Both the position numbers and the translations under genes were made by a program. The notes beneath the pieces are model-generated. The model saw nothing but the letters and a program-made list of their open reading frames with translations, made no database searches and was not told the origin of the DNA. From an uncultured Clostridium sp. (GTDB lineage: Bacteria; Bacillota; Clostridia; Clostridiales; Clostridiaceae), in NCBI GenBank assembly GCA_900540255.1, contig UQFE01000012.1, forward strand, positions 1 to 64,000: 64,000 bases of DNA, given 5' to 3'. How positions within the stretch are numbered: the first letter of the stretch is position 1; each line of letters begins with the position of its first letter. This document shows positions 25,863-34,361 of the stretch, one piece after another.

Positions 25863-26401
25863 TTAAATTTTGAATATACAGTTTTTACTATATGATCTTC
25901 AGTACAATGAATATGCAATTCATCAATAGGAATCCATTTAACTCCATTAGTTTCCTCTTCATTTATAATAAGTTCATCTTCTTCATTTGCTTCTAGAAGA
26001 TAAGCTATAGATAAATGTAAGTGAGATGAAATATATTTACCTTTTTTTACATGACCATTTACATTAAGTACATCTAATCCCAAGATATTTTCAGTTATTG
26101 GAGTTACATTTTTAAGTCCAGTTTCTTCTTTAGCTTCTTTAATTGCAACATGAAGTAAATTTGAATAACCATCAGCATGACCACCAGTCCATGACCAACT
26201 TTTATAAATTTTATGATAAATCATTAATACCTTTGTTCTTGATTTATTAACTATGTAACCAGAGCTAGTTATATGAGCAATTGTATTTTCACGTGTTAAA
26301 ATATCATCATGAAGCTTGATACATTTTAATATTAAATCCTTATCTTTAATTTCTTGCTCGTTATAAGGTTCATAGTTTTCAATATCTTTTATCCAATCCA
26401 T
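25835..26401 (-). CDS. Nudix hydrolase of unknown substrate
   Basis: A 188-residue Nudix protein. The box reads GGHADGYSNLLHVAIKEAKE followed by ETGL: the KEAKEETGL half matches the catalytic REUxEExGU pattern, but the first conserved glutamate of the box is serine here. The protein resembles the cytoplasmic Nudix proteins with an N-terminal extension (DHDILTRENTIAHITSS) that act on nucleotides with sugar or phosphate groups. It is a single gene; GGAGAGGTAAAAAAATC lies before the start. The substrate cannot be read from the sequence. Confidence 0.8.
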   Translation of the reverse strand: MDWIKDIENYEPYNEQEIKDKDLILKCIKLHDDILTRENTIAHITSSGYIVNKSRTKVLMIYHKIYKSWSWTGGHADGYSNLLHVAIKEAKEETGLKNVTPITENILGLDVLNVNGHVKKGKYISSHLHLSIAYLLEANEEDELIINEEETNGVKWIPIDELHIHCTEDHIVKTVYSKFNKKIKELNL

Positions 26402-26703
26402 GATTTTTTTACCTCTCCAAAATTAAATATTATAACTTATAATAACATAAAAATTTATAAAATCAATTATAATTATTGGAATGAATGAGATCTTAGTTTA
26501 AAATTAAAGTAGTAATATATAAAGTTTTATGTAGGATTAAAGTTATTATGGATAATAATTTAAAATTACTAAAAAAACAAGAATAAATAATACAATAGAG
26601 GTTAATTAACAGTTATTAAATTGTTAGAAAATATTAGAAAATTTTGTAAAATAATAGATATTTTTTATAAAGTTTATTATAATAGCTTTAGGAAGTGAAT
26701 CTT

Positions 26704-26901
26704 TTGAGATATTATTCAATAGGAGAATTTGCTAAAGTTATCGGAAAAACTACGAAAATTCTAAGAAATTGGGATAAAAGTAGAAAGCTAAAACAAGCTA
26801 GAGTTGAAGATACGGCATATAGGTATTATTCTAAAGAGCAACTTAATCATTTATTAGGTCTCAAAAATACGGAATCTAAAAATAAAAAAGTAATTGGATA
26901 A
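26704..26901 (+). pseudogene. N-terminal remnant of an IS607-type serine recombinase
   Basis: 65 codons of a MerR-like helix-turn-helix domain, beginning YYSIGEFAKVIGKTTKILRN, then YRYYSKEQLNHLLGL and KKVIG. IS607-family TnpA proteins continue with GYCRVS, where the serine is the nucleophile, but here the Tyr codon is a stop (TAA) and the catalytic domain is missing. The start is taken as TTG at 26704, ten bases after AGGA; a GTG at 26695 is also in frame. I conclude it is a dead fragment of an IS607-type element. The region 26402-26703 upstream holds no gene. Confidence 0.62.
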
Positions 26902-26925
26902 GGCTAAGAAAATGATTAAGGTTCT

Positions 26926-27042
26926 ATGAGTTTGTTTGAAACTGGAGTTATAGAGCATTTAAGAAGTGGAAGATGTGAATTTTTAGACAGATATAAAGAA
27001 GGATTAACTCTTGAAGAAATTAATCAAAAAATATATATTTAA
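26926..27042 (+). CDS. 38-residue hypothetical reading frame ending at the inverted-repeat element
   Basis: ATG at 26926 opens 38 codons (MSLFETGVIEHLRSGRCEFL, then DRYKEGLTLEEINQKIYI). The TAA stop uses the first bases of the repeat element that begins at 27042, so a longer gene may have been cut by the insertion. The LTLEEI segment recalls helix-turn-helix proteins, but I do not recognise the family. No clear ribosome site. Confidence 0.35.
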   Translation: MSLFETGVIEHLRSGRCEFLDRYKEGLTLEEINQKIYI

Positions 27043-27139
27043 GAGGCTGTCGCACTAAAACTTTTATACACAATATATTGTTTTAAAAAATAAAAATTAA
27101 TACAATATATTGTAGGATTTATTCTTAATGCGACATCCC
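27042..27139. repeat. MITE-like inverted-repeat element, complete copy
   Basis: About 98 bases. The left end AGAGGCTGTCGCACTAA and the inverted right end AGGGATGTCGCATTAAG match in 12 of 14 core positions. Inside are two copies of the palindrome ACAATATATTGT (near 27070 and 27102) and an A/T-only centre. There is no room for a transposase. A nearly identical right half is found at the window start. The ends look like those I remember for IS1182-type transposons, but the family is not certain. No convincing target-site duplication is visible. Confidence 0.75.
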
Positions 27140-27166
27140 TATACATAACTACAAACTATTTTTAGC

Positions 27167-28324
27167 TTATTCTAAAATTTGTACAGTAACTTGTCTTCTT
27201 CCCCATGAATAACATTCTTCATAGCTATTAAGGAATACATCAATAATATTTCCTTTAATTGCACCTCCAGTATCAGCGGCAATTGCAAGACCATAACCAG
27301 ATACATAAACCTTAGTACCTAATGGAATTACATTAGGATCAACAGCGATTGTACTAAGTCCATTAGGATTTCTAACTGGTTTTAATCCTAAAGCTGTAGT
27401 ACCATGACCATAATATGCAGTTGACTCCATAGTCAATGTTTTTACAACATTGCCAATGGTTCCAGTTGCTATGTCAGCACTATTATCTACAATAGGTTTA
27501 TTAAGTTCATTGATTCTTGATTCAGCATTACTTATTCCATCCCGTGCCATATTAATAATTTTAGAACTATTTAGTAGTGGAATATAAGATTTTAATGAAT
27601 CAATAGCATTTTGTAATTCTGAAGTAGATGCAGATGAAGAGTTAGCAATAGTTAATGAATCAGATATCAATATTTTTTCATTTTCTTCAATAATTGCAAA
27701 AGCAGATTCTTTTTCAGAATTTAATTGTTCAAGATATTTTTCTTGTTCAGATTTTTTATTTTCAACAGTTTTTAAATCTTCTTCAATAATATTTTTTAAT
27801 GTAGCTAATTCAGAATTTTTAGTATTTAAATTTTTAATAGTTAAATCTAATTCATTTTTTTTATTATTTATATCAGATAAAATTTCTTTATCTGTAGATA
27901 ATATCTTAGAAATAGCTTGTACCCTAGAAAATAAATCAGTTATATTTTTAGAAGTAATAACACTAACTAATATATTTGAAGACATATTAGTTTTATACAT
28001 AGTTCTAACTCTATTATCTAATACTATTTGAGCTTTTTCGATTTCCTCTTTTGTTTGTTTTAATTTAGATTCGTTAATTTCTATCTGATTTTTAATATCA
28101 GAAATCGCTTGATTATTTTCCTTTAATTTAAGTGTAGTTTTATCTATTTCAATATCTAAACTTTCAATTTTAGAATTAAGTTCTAGAATTTCAGAATCGA
28201 GAGTTTGATATTTTTTTAAGCTTTCATTAATTTTATCTTGTGGAGTAGCATATGCAAAATTTGTATTAATAAATGATATAAACAATACTACAATTAAAGA
28301 AAAAAGTGTTAATTTTTTAAACAA
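27167..28324 (-). CDS. Secreted coiled-coil protein with C-terminal 3D domain (cell-wall hydrolase)
   Basis: A 385-residue exported protein. A signal peptide ends after NFAYA (about 26); residues 30-225 are long coiled coils as in the PcsB/CwlO N-terminal region; a linker follows; and residues 290-385 form a 3D domain with TAYYGHGTTALG, STIAVDPNVIPLGTKVYV and ADTGGAIKGNIIDVF, holding the three conserved aspartates. 3D-domain proteins of firmicutes are related to lytic transglycosylases (MltA-like barrel). It likely acts on peptidoglycan outside the membrane. It is transcribed alone on the minus strand, GGAGGTAAATTTTTT ahead of the start. Confidence 0.87.
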   Translation of the reverse strand: MFKKLTLFSLIVVLFISFINTNFAYATPQDKINESLKKYQTLDSEILELNSKIESLDIEIDKTTLKLKENNQAISDIKNQIEINESKLKQTKEEIEKAQIVLDNRVRTMYKTNMSSNILVSVITSKNITDLFSRVQAISKILSTDKEILSDINNKKNELDLTIKNLNTKNSELATLKNIIEEDLKTVENKKSEQEKYLEQLNSEKESAFAIIEENEKILISDSLTIANSSSASTSELQNAIDSLKSYIPLLNSSKIINMARDGISNAESRINELNKPIVDNSADIATGTIGNVVKTLTMESTAYYGHGTTALGLKPVRNPNGLSTIAVDPNVIPLGTKVYVSGYGLAIAADTGGAIKGNIIDVFLNSYEECYSWGRRQVTVQILE

Positions 28325-28588
28325 AAAATTTACCTCCTATAAGAATATTATTCTTGACGTTACCTTACTATAGAAATTTATATATGTCAAATTTACTGTA
28401 TTTAGATGTAAATTATTGAATATTAAAGAATATAAAATTCAATAAAAAGTAAAACAAGTAATATTATAACACAAATTAAAAGGTAAAAATAGGATAAAAA
28501 GTTAAAAAGGAAAATAAGTTGAATTGTAACCTTAACTAATATAAAATTTATAAAAATAGTAATTTAAGAATATAATGGAGGTATTACT

Positions 28589-29785
28589 ATGGAAAAACTA
28601 TACTATAAAGATCAATATTTGAAAGAAATTACAGCAGAAATAACAAATATTATAGAAAACAATGGACAATATCATATAGCTTTAGATAAAACTATATTTT
28701 TCCCAGGGGGAGGGGGACAACACTGCGATTTAGGATATATAGATAATCATAAATTAATTGATGTTTATGAAAAAGATGGTGAAATATATCATGTAACAGA
28801 AACAAAAGCAATAAAAATACATAAAGTAAAATGCAAAATAGATTGGGATAGAAGATTAGATGGAATGCAACAACATTTAGGACAGCATATACTTTCAGGA
28901 TGCTTCTTTACTTTATTTAATGCTAATACTGTAAGTGTCCATGTAGGAAAAGAAATAAGTACAGTAGATATCCAAGGAATAATTAGTGAAGAAGCTATAA
29001 GAAAAGCAGAGGAAATGGCAAATGAAGTTATTAAAGAAAATATTAATGTTGAATTTTTAACACCGTCTAAAAGAGAATTAAAAAAAATAAAAATAAGACG
29101 TGATTTACCAAATACAAATGAGCAAATTAGAATAGTAAAAATAGGTGATTTAGATATAAATGCATGTTGTGGTGTTCATCCTAGTAAAACATTAGATGTA
29201 CAATTAATAAAAATAAGAAAATGGGAAAAACATAAAGGAGCAACGAGAATAGAATATTTAGCTGGAAATAGAGCTATTAAGGATTATTTTAGAAAAGATG
29301 AATTTAGAAATAAAATTTGCAAACTTTTAAATTGTAATGAAACTGATGCAATAAATTCAATAGATAAGTTAGTAAGAGAAGTAAAAGATATACAAGATGA
29401 AAATAGAAAAATAAAGATGGAAATTTCAGATTATCAAATAAAAGATATGATAGAAGATTCAATTACTATAGGTGATTTAAAGGTTGTTAAAAAGATTTAT
29501 GAAAATGGAGATGTAAAATATATAAGCAAAATAGCAGAAAAAATAACTGTTAGAGATAATATGATAGTATTATTTGCAATAAAGTTAGAAGATAAAGCAA
29601 ATTTAATTTTTGCATGTTCTAAAAATATTAGAAATATTTCAATGAATAATTTATTAAAAGATAGTATTACATTAATAGATGGAAGAGGTGGAGGAAGCAA
29701 TTTTCTTGCACAAGGTGGAGGAAAAAATAGTAGTAATCTTGAAGGAACAATGGAATATGCACTTCGTAAAATAAACACCTTATAA
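28589..29785 (+). CDS. Alanyl-tRNA editing protein, long AlaX form
   Basis: A 398-residue trans-editing protein related to the C-terminal half of alanyl-tRNA synthetase. The zinc site is H96 and H100 (QQHLGQHIL) with C193 and H197 (ACCGVH). The FFPGGGGQ motif (37-44) is present, and the C-terminal DHHA1-like domain ends in GRGGGSNFLAQGGG. The family deacylates Ser-tRNA(Ala) or Gly-tRNA(Ala). The GGAGG ribosome site is good. A small acidic protein gene follows after 50 bases and may share the message. Confidence 0.9.
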   Translation: MEKLYYKDQYLKEITAEITNIIENNGQYHIALDKTIFFPGGGGQHCDLGYIDNHKLIDVYEKDGEIYHVTETKAIKIHKVKCKIDWDRRLDGMQQHLGQHILSGCFFTLFNANTVSVHVGKEISTVDIQGIISEEAIRKAEEMANEVIKENINVEFLTPSKRELKKIKIRRDLPNTNEQIRIVKIGDLDINACCGVHPSKTLDVQLIKIRKWEKHKGATRIEYLAGNRAIKDYFRKDEFRNKICKLLNCNETDAINSIDKLVREVKDIQDENRKIKMEISDYQIKDMIEDSITIGDLKVVKKIYENGDVKYISKIAEKITVRDNMIVLFAIKLEDKANLIFACSKNIRNISMNNLLKDSITLIDGRGGGSNFLAQGGGKNSSNLEGTMEYALRKINTL

Positions 29786-29835
29786 AAGCTTGTTCATATA
29801 ATAGAGTATAAAAAATATTCTAAGGAGATATAATT

Positions 29836-30216
29836 ATGGACATAGAAACTTCAAAAAATGATAATAATTTAGATGAATCATATGAAGAAGATAATTTTGA
29901 AATGAATAGTGAAATAATAGAAGAAAAAACTACACCCGAAAATTATTCTACAGATGAATATAATAATATTATAATGTATGATTCAGATATAGATGATTGT
30001 TATAGAAGTTTTGAAGAAGATTTAAATGAAGAATCTAGATGTGATAAAAATAATTATGAGAATTTTAATGAATGTGATGAAGATATAGATAGCCAAAAAG
30101 AAGATTATGATGAGGGGTTTAAAGATGGATATGAAAAAGGAGCAAGAGATGCATTTAGGGCTATGTTTAAATTAGGGTTTATTCCTAGAATGAGAATAAG
30201 TAGAAATAGAAGATAA
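29836..30216 (+). CDS. Acidic hypothetical protein
   Basis: A 126-residue protein, very rich in Asp, Glu and Asn over its first 95 residues and with a basic tail (IPRMRISRNRR). Near the end is GFKDGYEKGARDAF, a spaced-glycine pattern seen in some small firmicute proteins. No signal peptide or membrane segment is visible. The AAGGAGATATAATT site is good. I do not recognise the family; low-complexity acidic proteins with a basic C-terminus may bind RNA or the ribosome, but this is only a thought. Confidence 0.65.
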   Translation: MDIETSKNDNNLDESYEEDNFEMNSEIIEEKTTPENYSTDEYNNIIMYDSDIDDCYRSFEEDLNEESRCDKNNYENFNECDEDIDSQKEDYDEGFKDGYEKGARDAFRAMFKLGFIPRMRISRNRR

Positions 30217-30228
30217 TATATATTATTA

Positions 30229-30279
30229 AGTGCAAACTATTAAGAATTATTTAAAAATTTTTTAAAAGTTTGCACTTTT
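30229..30279 (+). terminator. Terminator after the acidic protein gene
   Basis: AAGTGCAAACT pairs with AGTTTGCACTT around a long A/T loop and is followed by TTGTTATTTTT. Confidence 0.72.
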
Positions 30280-30280
30280 G

Positions 30281-30475
30281 TTATTTTTATACGAATAAAT
30301 AATATATAATTTGGTAATAATAGAAAAATGAAATGTAATTATTTTTGCTTATTAAAAGTTAATAATATAAATAAAAGATATAGTTATAAAAAGTAATACT
30401 TTTATGATAGAAGAAAATATAAATAATAATGCAAAATAAGGTTAGCAACTAAATGCTAACTTTTATTTTTAACAT
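30281..30475 (+). ncRNA. Candidate small RNA between two terminators
   Basis: About 195 bases without a reading frame end in a clean terminator (GTTAGCA, loop, TGCTAAC, then TTTTATTTTT, about 30440-30475). A possible promoter lies around 30347-30375 (TTGCTT, a spacer, then an A/T-rich -10 such as TATAAA). The AAAAGTA/TACTTTT hairpin lies between. A terminator here with no gene in front of it is the main reason for the call; it could instead be a leader of the gene at 30533. Confidence 0.3.
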
Positions 30476-30532
30476 ATTTTTTATAAAAGAGTACATAAAT
30501 ATATTAATAAAGAAATAAAGGAGGAATATAAA

Positions 30533-30838
30533 ATGATGGATGAAATAAAAAAGGTTTTATTATTTGGAGTAGGAGCTGTAGCAAGTACTTATGAAAAGTC
30601 AGTTGAGGTTATAGATGAACTAGTTAAAAAAGGAAAGATAACAGTGGAAGAAGGTAAAGAACTTGGAGAGGAATTAAAGAGAACATTTAATGATAAATGT
30701 AAAACTGAAGGAAAAAATAAATATTATGAAACAAATGGTACTAATATAGAAGCATATAATTATGTAACAAGAGATGAGTTTGAAATATTAAAAGCAAGAG
30801 TTTATAAGCTTGAAAGTAAGTTAAATAATGAGGAATAA
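30533..30838 (+). CDS. Phasin-like coiled-coil protein
   Basis: A 101-residue protein resembling the short phasin/PhaF-like family of firmicutes: a hydrophobic N-terminal helix (LLFGVGAVASTYEKS), an amphipathic helical segment with VKKGKITVEEGKELGEEL, and a C-terminal coiled coil (FEILKARVYKLESKL). The KGKxTxEEGK motif is typical of that family. It probably associates with a membrane or lipid surface. It precedes the UbiB-type kinase gene by 37 bases, a pairing I recall from other clostridia. Ribosome site AAAGGAGGAATATAAA. Either ATG of the starting pair could be used. Confidence 0.72.
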   Translation: MMDEIKKVLLFGVGAVASTYEKSVEVIDELVKKGKITVEEGKELGEELKRTFNDKCKTEGKNKYYETNGTNIEAYNYVTRDEFEILKARVYKLESKLNNEE

Positions 30839-30875
30839 AAATAAGAGTAAGGTATAAGGAGAGTAGGAGATTAAT

Positions 30876-32480
30876 ATGGAGGGGAGTTCAGTTGCTAGAT
30901 TTAAAGAAATATTAAAAGTATTCACAAGTTATGGATTAGGATATTTGCTTGGTAAAAAAGAGGAAAAAGAGAAAAAATCCCCTTCTAATCTTAGAAAAGC
31001 ATTTGAAGAATTAGGACCAACTTTTATAAAAATAGGTCAAATATTGAGTACAAGGCAAGAACTTATACCAGAGGAATATATAATTGAACTATCAAAATTA
31101 CAAGATAATGTTGCAAGTGATAAATTTGAAGATATGGCAAAGGTATTTTATGATGAATTTAATAAAAATATTGAAGATGAATTTTTATATATAAACAAAG
31201 AAGCAATAGCAGCTGCATCTGTAGCACAAGTTTATAGAGGAATACTTAAAAATGGTCAAGATGTTGTTATAAAGATACAAAGACCTAATATAAAAGAAAC
31301 TATGATGATGGATTTTGATATATTACTTATTTTAAGTGAAAAATTTGATAGGGTATTTAAAGAAAGTGTAGTAGATCCTAAAGAAATATTATTAGAAATA
31401 AAATCATCAACTGAAAAAGAATTAAACTTTATTTATGAAGCAAATAATGTAAATAAATTTAGAGAATTTAATAAAGATATTCCATGTATATATGCACCAT
31501 TTATTATTGATGAATATACAAGTGAAAAAGTTATAACTCAAGAAAATATAGAAGGATTTAAAATAAATGATAAAGTTATACTTAATCAATTAGGATATGA
31601 TAAAGATGATATAGCAAAGAAGTTAACTCTTTCATATTTCAAGCAAGTTTTAAAAGATGGATTTTTTCATGGAGATCCTCATCCAGGTAATTTATTAATT
31701 TATGGTGGAAAAATATGCTTTATTGATTTTGGAATTGTTGGTGTATTATCAAAGGAAAGACAACAAGAGTTAAATAATGCTATTGTGGCTATTGCAAATG
31801 AAGATATTGATAAATTAACTGATTTTGTAATGAATATTGGGATTAAAATTGGAAAGATTGATAGAGAACAGCTTTATAAAGATATAGATTATATGTTTAG
31901 AAATTATTATACCACTTCATTAAAAAATATTAAAATTTCTTTATTATTTCAAGAAATATTTGAAGTAGCAAAAAGAAATAATTTACGATTATCTAGTGAT
32001 TTTACTATGTTAGTAAGAACAATGGTTATGGTTGAAGGATTAGTAGCAGAACTTTCTCCAGAATTAAATATTATTAATTTAGTAATACCATATGTTAAAG
32101 AGTATTATAAAAATTATTTTTTTAAACAATTTGATATTAATGATTATTTATTAAAAATATATAAATTAACAAGAGATAGTTTAAATATACCTTCAAAAAC
32201 TGCTTCTTTAGCAGATACTTTAATAAAAGGAAGAACAAAAGTTAACATAGTAATTGAAGATAAAGAAGAATATATTAATGTATTAAATAAAATGATTAAT
32301 AGATTATCATTTGCTTTAATAATAGCAGGTATGGTAGTTGGTTCATCATTAATACTTAATAGAAATCCAGAACCTCAAATATATGGAATATCTATTATTG
32401 GAATGGGAGGGTATTTTGTTTCTGCAATTTTAGGTTTATGGTTATTGATATCAATAATTAGATCTGGAAGCTTAAAATAA
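30876..32480 (+). CDS. UbiB/ABC1 (AarF) family atypical kinase
   Basis: A 534-residue UbiB-type protein kinase-like ATPase. The KxGQ motif is in IKIGQILSTR, the alanine-rich loop is AAASVAQVYRG, the lysine that binds ATP is in VVIKIQRP, and the catalytic loop and metal site are HGDPHPGNLLI and FIDFGIVG. Two hydrophobic segments at the C-terminus (about 475-530) anchor it in the membrane. In proteobacteria UbiB supports ubiquinone synthesis; clostridia of this type make no ubiquinone, so the role is different and unknown, probably in lipid handling. It is coupled to the phasin-like gene. Confidence 0.88.
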   Translation: MEGSSVARFKEILKVFTSYGLGYLLGKKEEKEKKSPSNLRKAFEELGPTFIKIGQILSTRQELIPEEYIIELSKLQDNVASDKFEDMAKVFYDEFNKNIEDEFLYINKEAIAAASVAQVYRGILKNGQDVVIKIQRPNIKETMMMDFDILLILSEKFDRVFKESVVDPKEILLEIKSSTEKELNFIYEANNVNKFREFNKDIPCIYAPFIIDEYTSEKVITQENIEGFKINDKVILNQLGYDKDDIAKKLTLSYFKQVLKDGFFHGDPHPGNLLIYGGKICFIDFGIVGVLSKERQQELNNAIVAIANEDIDKLTDFVMNIGIKIGKIDREQLYKDIDYMFRNYYTTSLKNIKISLLFQEIFEVAKRNNLRLSSDFTMLVRTMVMVEGLVAELSPELNIINLVIPYVKEYYKNYFFKQFDINDYLLKIYKLTRDSLNIPSKTASLADTLIKGRTKVNIVIEDKEEYINVLNKMINRLSFALIIAGMVVGSSLILNRNPEPQIYGISIIGMGGYFVSAILGLWLLISIIRSGSLK

Positions 32481-32521
32481 TAATAGGTAGATTATATGTT
32501 ATATAAATCTACCTATTGTTT
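32481..32521. terminator. Bidirectional terminator between the UbiB and flavo-diiron genes
   Basis: AATAGGTAGATT pairs exactly with AATCTACCTATT. It separates converging genes. Confidence 0.82.
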
Positions 32522-32531
32522 ATTTTTTTAT

Positions 32532-33743
32532 TTATTTTAAAACTTTTTTTGCAAAATCTAAACCAAAATTATAAGCATCTTTTAAGTTGTTTTCACTAGG
32601 TTTAAAGATTATTCCTAATGGTTCAGAAACAACATTTAGTTTTAATTGCTTATATCTTTCATTAATATTTTTAAGAGCTTCTCCACTCCAACCATATGAT
32701 CCAAAGCAACTTGCTGATAATCCTTTATGAATAACAGGATTTAATGAAGTTAAAATAGTCCAAATTTGAGGTAATGTATCTGATAATAATGTAGGAGAAC
32801 CTAATAATAAACCACTACATTGATTTATTTCAGATAAAACTTCATTCATATCAGCAGTAACTAAATTATACATTAAAATGTCTACATCAAAATTTGAAGA
32901 TTCAATTCCTTTTTTTATTTCTTGTGCAATTTCCTCAGTGTATCCATATGCACTAACGTAAGGTATTACTATACTTTGTTTTTTTCTTTTTACTGGTTGG
33001 CACCATTCTTTATATAAGTTCATATATTTTTCTATATTATTATTATCTAGTACTAAGCCGTGACCAGGGCAAATAAATTTTAAATCTAAATCTTTTATTT
33101 TATCTAATGCTTTTAAAACAAATGGTTTAAATGGACCCATTATCATTCTAAAGTAATAATTATAAGCTTCTATATAGTCATCTTCTTTGCTATCTTCAAT
33201 TGCACTTTTTAAAACACGTTCATCACAATAATGAGCACCAAAAGAATCACAAGTAATTAATGTTTCATCTTCAATTACATATGTGTACATTGTATCAGGC
33301 CAATGTAATTGAGGAGCACTAATAAATTTTAAAGTTTTATTACCTAAAGATAATGTTTCTCCGTCTTTTACTACTTTATTTTTAAATGGTTTATTAATAA
33401 TTTCAGTTAAGTATTTAATTGCTAAATTGCTTCCAACAACTGTTGCATTAGGAGCATATTCTAAAATTTTCTCAACTGATCCAGCATGATCAGGTTCAGT
33501 ATGATTTACAACAACATAATTTATATCTTCTAAATTTATAACAGAACGAATTTTTTCTAAATGTTCATCAAAAAATTTTTCTTTTACAGTTTCAAATAAT
33601 GCAATACCTTCAGAACCTCTTAATAAGTAAGAGTTATAAGATGTACCAAATTTAGTTTCCATTATAATGTCAAAAATTTTTAAGTTTGGATCAAGTGCTC
33701 CAACCCAAAATAAATCTTCAGTTATTTTGAATGTATTAGACAT
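32532..33743 (-). CDS. fprA: Flavo-diiron protein (A-type flavoprotein)
   Basis: A 403-residue protein: an N-terminal metallo-beta-lactamase fold with the diiron ligands H81, E83, D85 and H86 (HTEPDH), a later HWPDTM and CDSFGAHYC, then a flavodoxin domain (from about 255, VSAYGYTEEIA binding FMN). There is no rubredoxin domain. Clostridial FprA proteins reduce O2 to water, or NO to N2O, with electrons from rubredoxin. It has its own consensus promoter (33799-33826) and a terminator separates it from the upstream HxlR gene. Ribosome site AAAGGAGATATTTAC. Confidence 0.93.
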   Translation of the reverse strand: MSNTFKITEDLFWVGALDPNLKIFDIIMETKFGTSYNSYLLRGSEGIALFETVKEKFFDEHLEKIRSVINLEDINYVVVNHTEPDHAGSVEKILEYAPNATVVGSNLAIKYLTEIINKPFKNKVVKDGETLSLGNKTLKFISAPQLHWPDTMYTYVIEDETLITCDSFGAHYCDERVLKSAIEDSKEDDYIEAYNYYFRMIMGPFKPFVLKALDKIKDLDLKFICPGHGLVLDNNNIEKYMNLYKEWCQPVKRKKQSIVIPYVSAYGYTEEIAQEIKKGIESSNFDVDILMYNLVTADMNEVLSEINQCSGLLLGSPTLLSDTLPQIWTILTSLNPVIHKGLSASCFGSYGWSGEALKNINERYKQLKLNVVSEPLGIIFKPSENNLKDAYNFGLDFAKKVLK

Positions 33744-33798
33744 GTAAATATCTCCTTTTTATTAATTTTCTTAAATGCTTTTTACGCTTATAGTAATA

Positions 33799-33826
33799 AT
33801 TATAATCTAACAGTAATTGTTGTCAA
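33799..33826 (-). promoter_or_regulatory. Promoter of the flavo-diiron gene
   Basis: On the minus strand TTGACA (33826-33821), a 16-base spacer and TATAAT (33804-33799). Both hexamers are consensus, which predicts strong expression. Confidence 0.82.
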
Positions 33827-33880
33827 TAAATAAATGGAATAATTAAATTATGCTTTTTAAGTGATTTTATATTTATTATA

Positions 33881-33926
33881 AAAAAATAAGATGCTTACAT
33901 TAGGTTGTAAACATCTTATTTTTATT
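33881..33926. terminator. Terminator after the HxlR regulator gene
   Basis: AAAAAATAAGATG pairs with CATCTTATTTTT with an inner TTACA/TGTAA pairing. It has T runs in both directions. Confidence 0.75.
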
Positions 33927-34295
33927 TTAAATTTTTTCATTTAAATATTCAACTCCAAATGAATACATTGATTCAAGAAGAGGTATTAGATTTTTTCCCA
34001 TATCAGTAAGTCCATATTCAACTTTAGGGGGAACAACAGGATATACTTTTCTAAATATAAGGTTATCCTCTTCTAAACTTCTTAATTGATTAGTAAGCAT
34101 TTTTTGTGTTGTATCAGGAAGTTTCTTTTTTAATTCGCTAAATCTTAATGTTTCATTACTTAAATACCAAAGAATTAATATTTTCCATTTGCCTGATAAT
34201 AATTTATGTACAAGAATAATAGGGCAAGTTTTATATTTTGCACATCGATTGTTTAAACGACAATCATTATGAAATATAAGTGTTTTTTCATTCAT
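33927..34295 (-). CDS. HxlR-family transcriptional regulator
   Basis: A 122-residue winged-helix regulator: CPIILVHKLLSGKWKILILWYL, FSELKKKLPDTTQKMLTNQLRSLEEDNLI and VEYGLTDMGKNLIPLL are the family landmarks. Members sense electrophiles, quinones, thiol stress or formaldehyde; three cysteines lie close together at the N-terminus (C12, C18, C24), one of which aligns with the sensor cysteine of YodB-type proteins. The start is the ATG at 34295 after GGAGGGATACCCTTA; the longer frame would run through that site. It is divergent from the second PFOR gene, with inverted repeats between them. Confidence 0.87.
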   Translation of the reverse strand: MNEKTLIFHNDCRLNNRCAKYKTCPIILVHKLLSGKWKILILWYLSNETLRFSELKKKLPDTTQKMLTNQLRSLEEDNLIFRKVYPVVPPKVEYGLTDMGKNLIPLLESMYSFGVEYLNEKI

Positions 34296-34361
34296 TAAGG
34301 GTATCCCTCCTATATATATTAAGTATAAAAATAATATCATAAATATAGATATAAAACTATA

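Noticed and set aside
34296..34340. Upstream extension of the HxlR gene (15 extra codons)
   Set aside because: The extension MILFLYLIYIGGIPL would place the GGAGGG ribosome site inside the coding region; the ATG at 34295 has that site at a normal distance.
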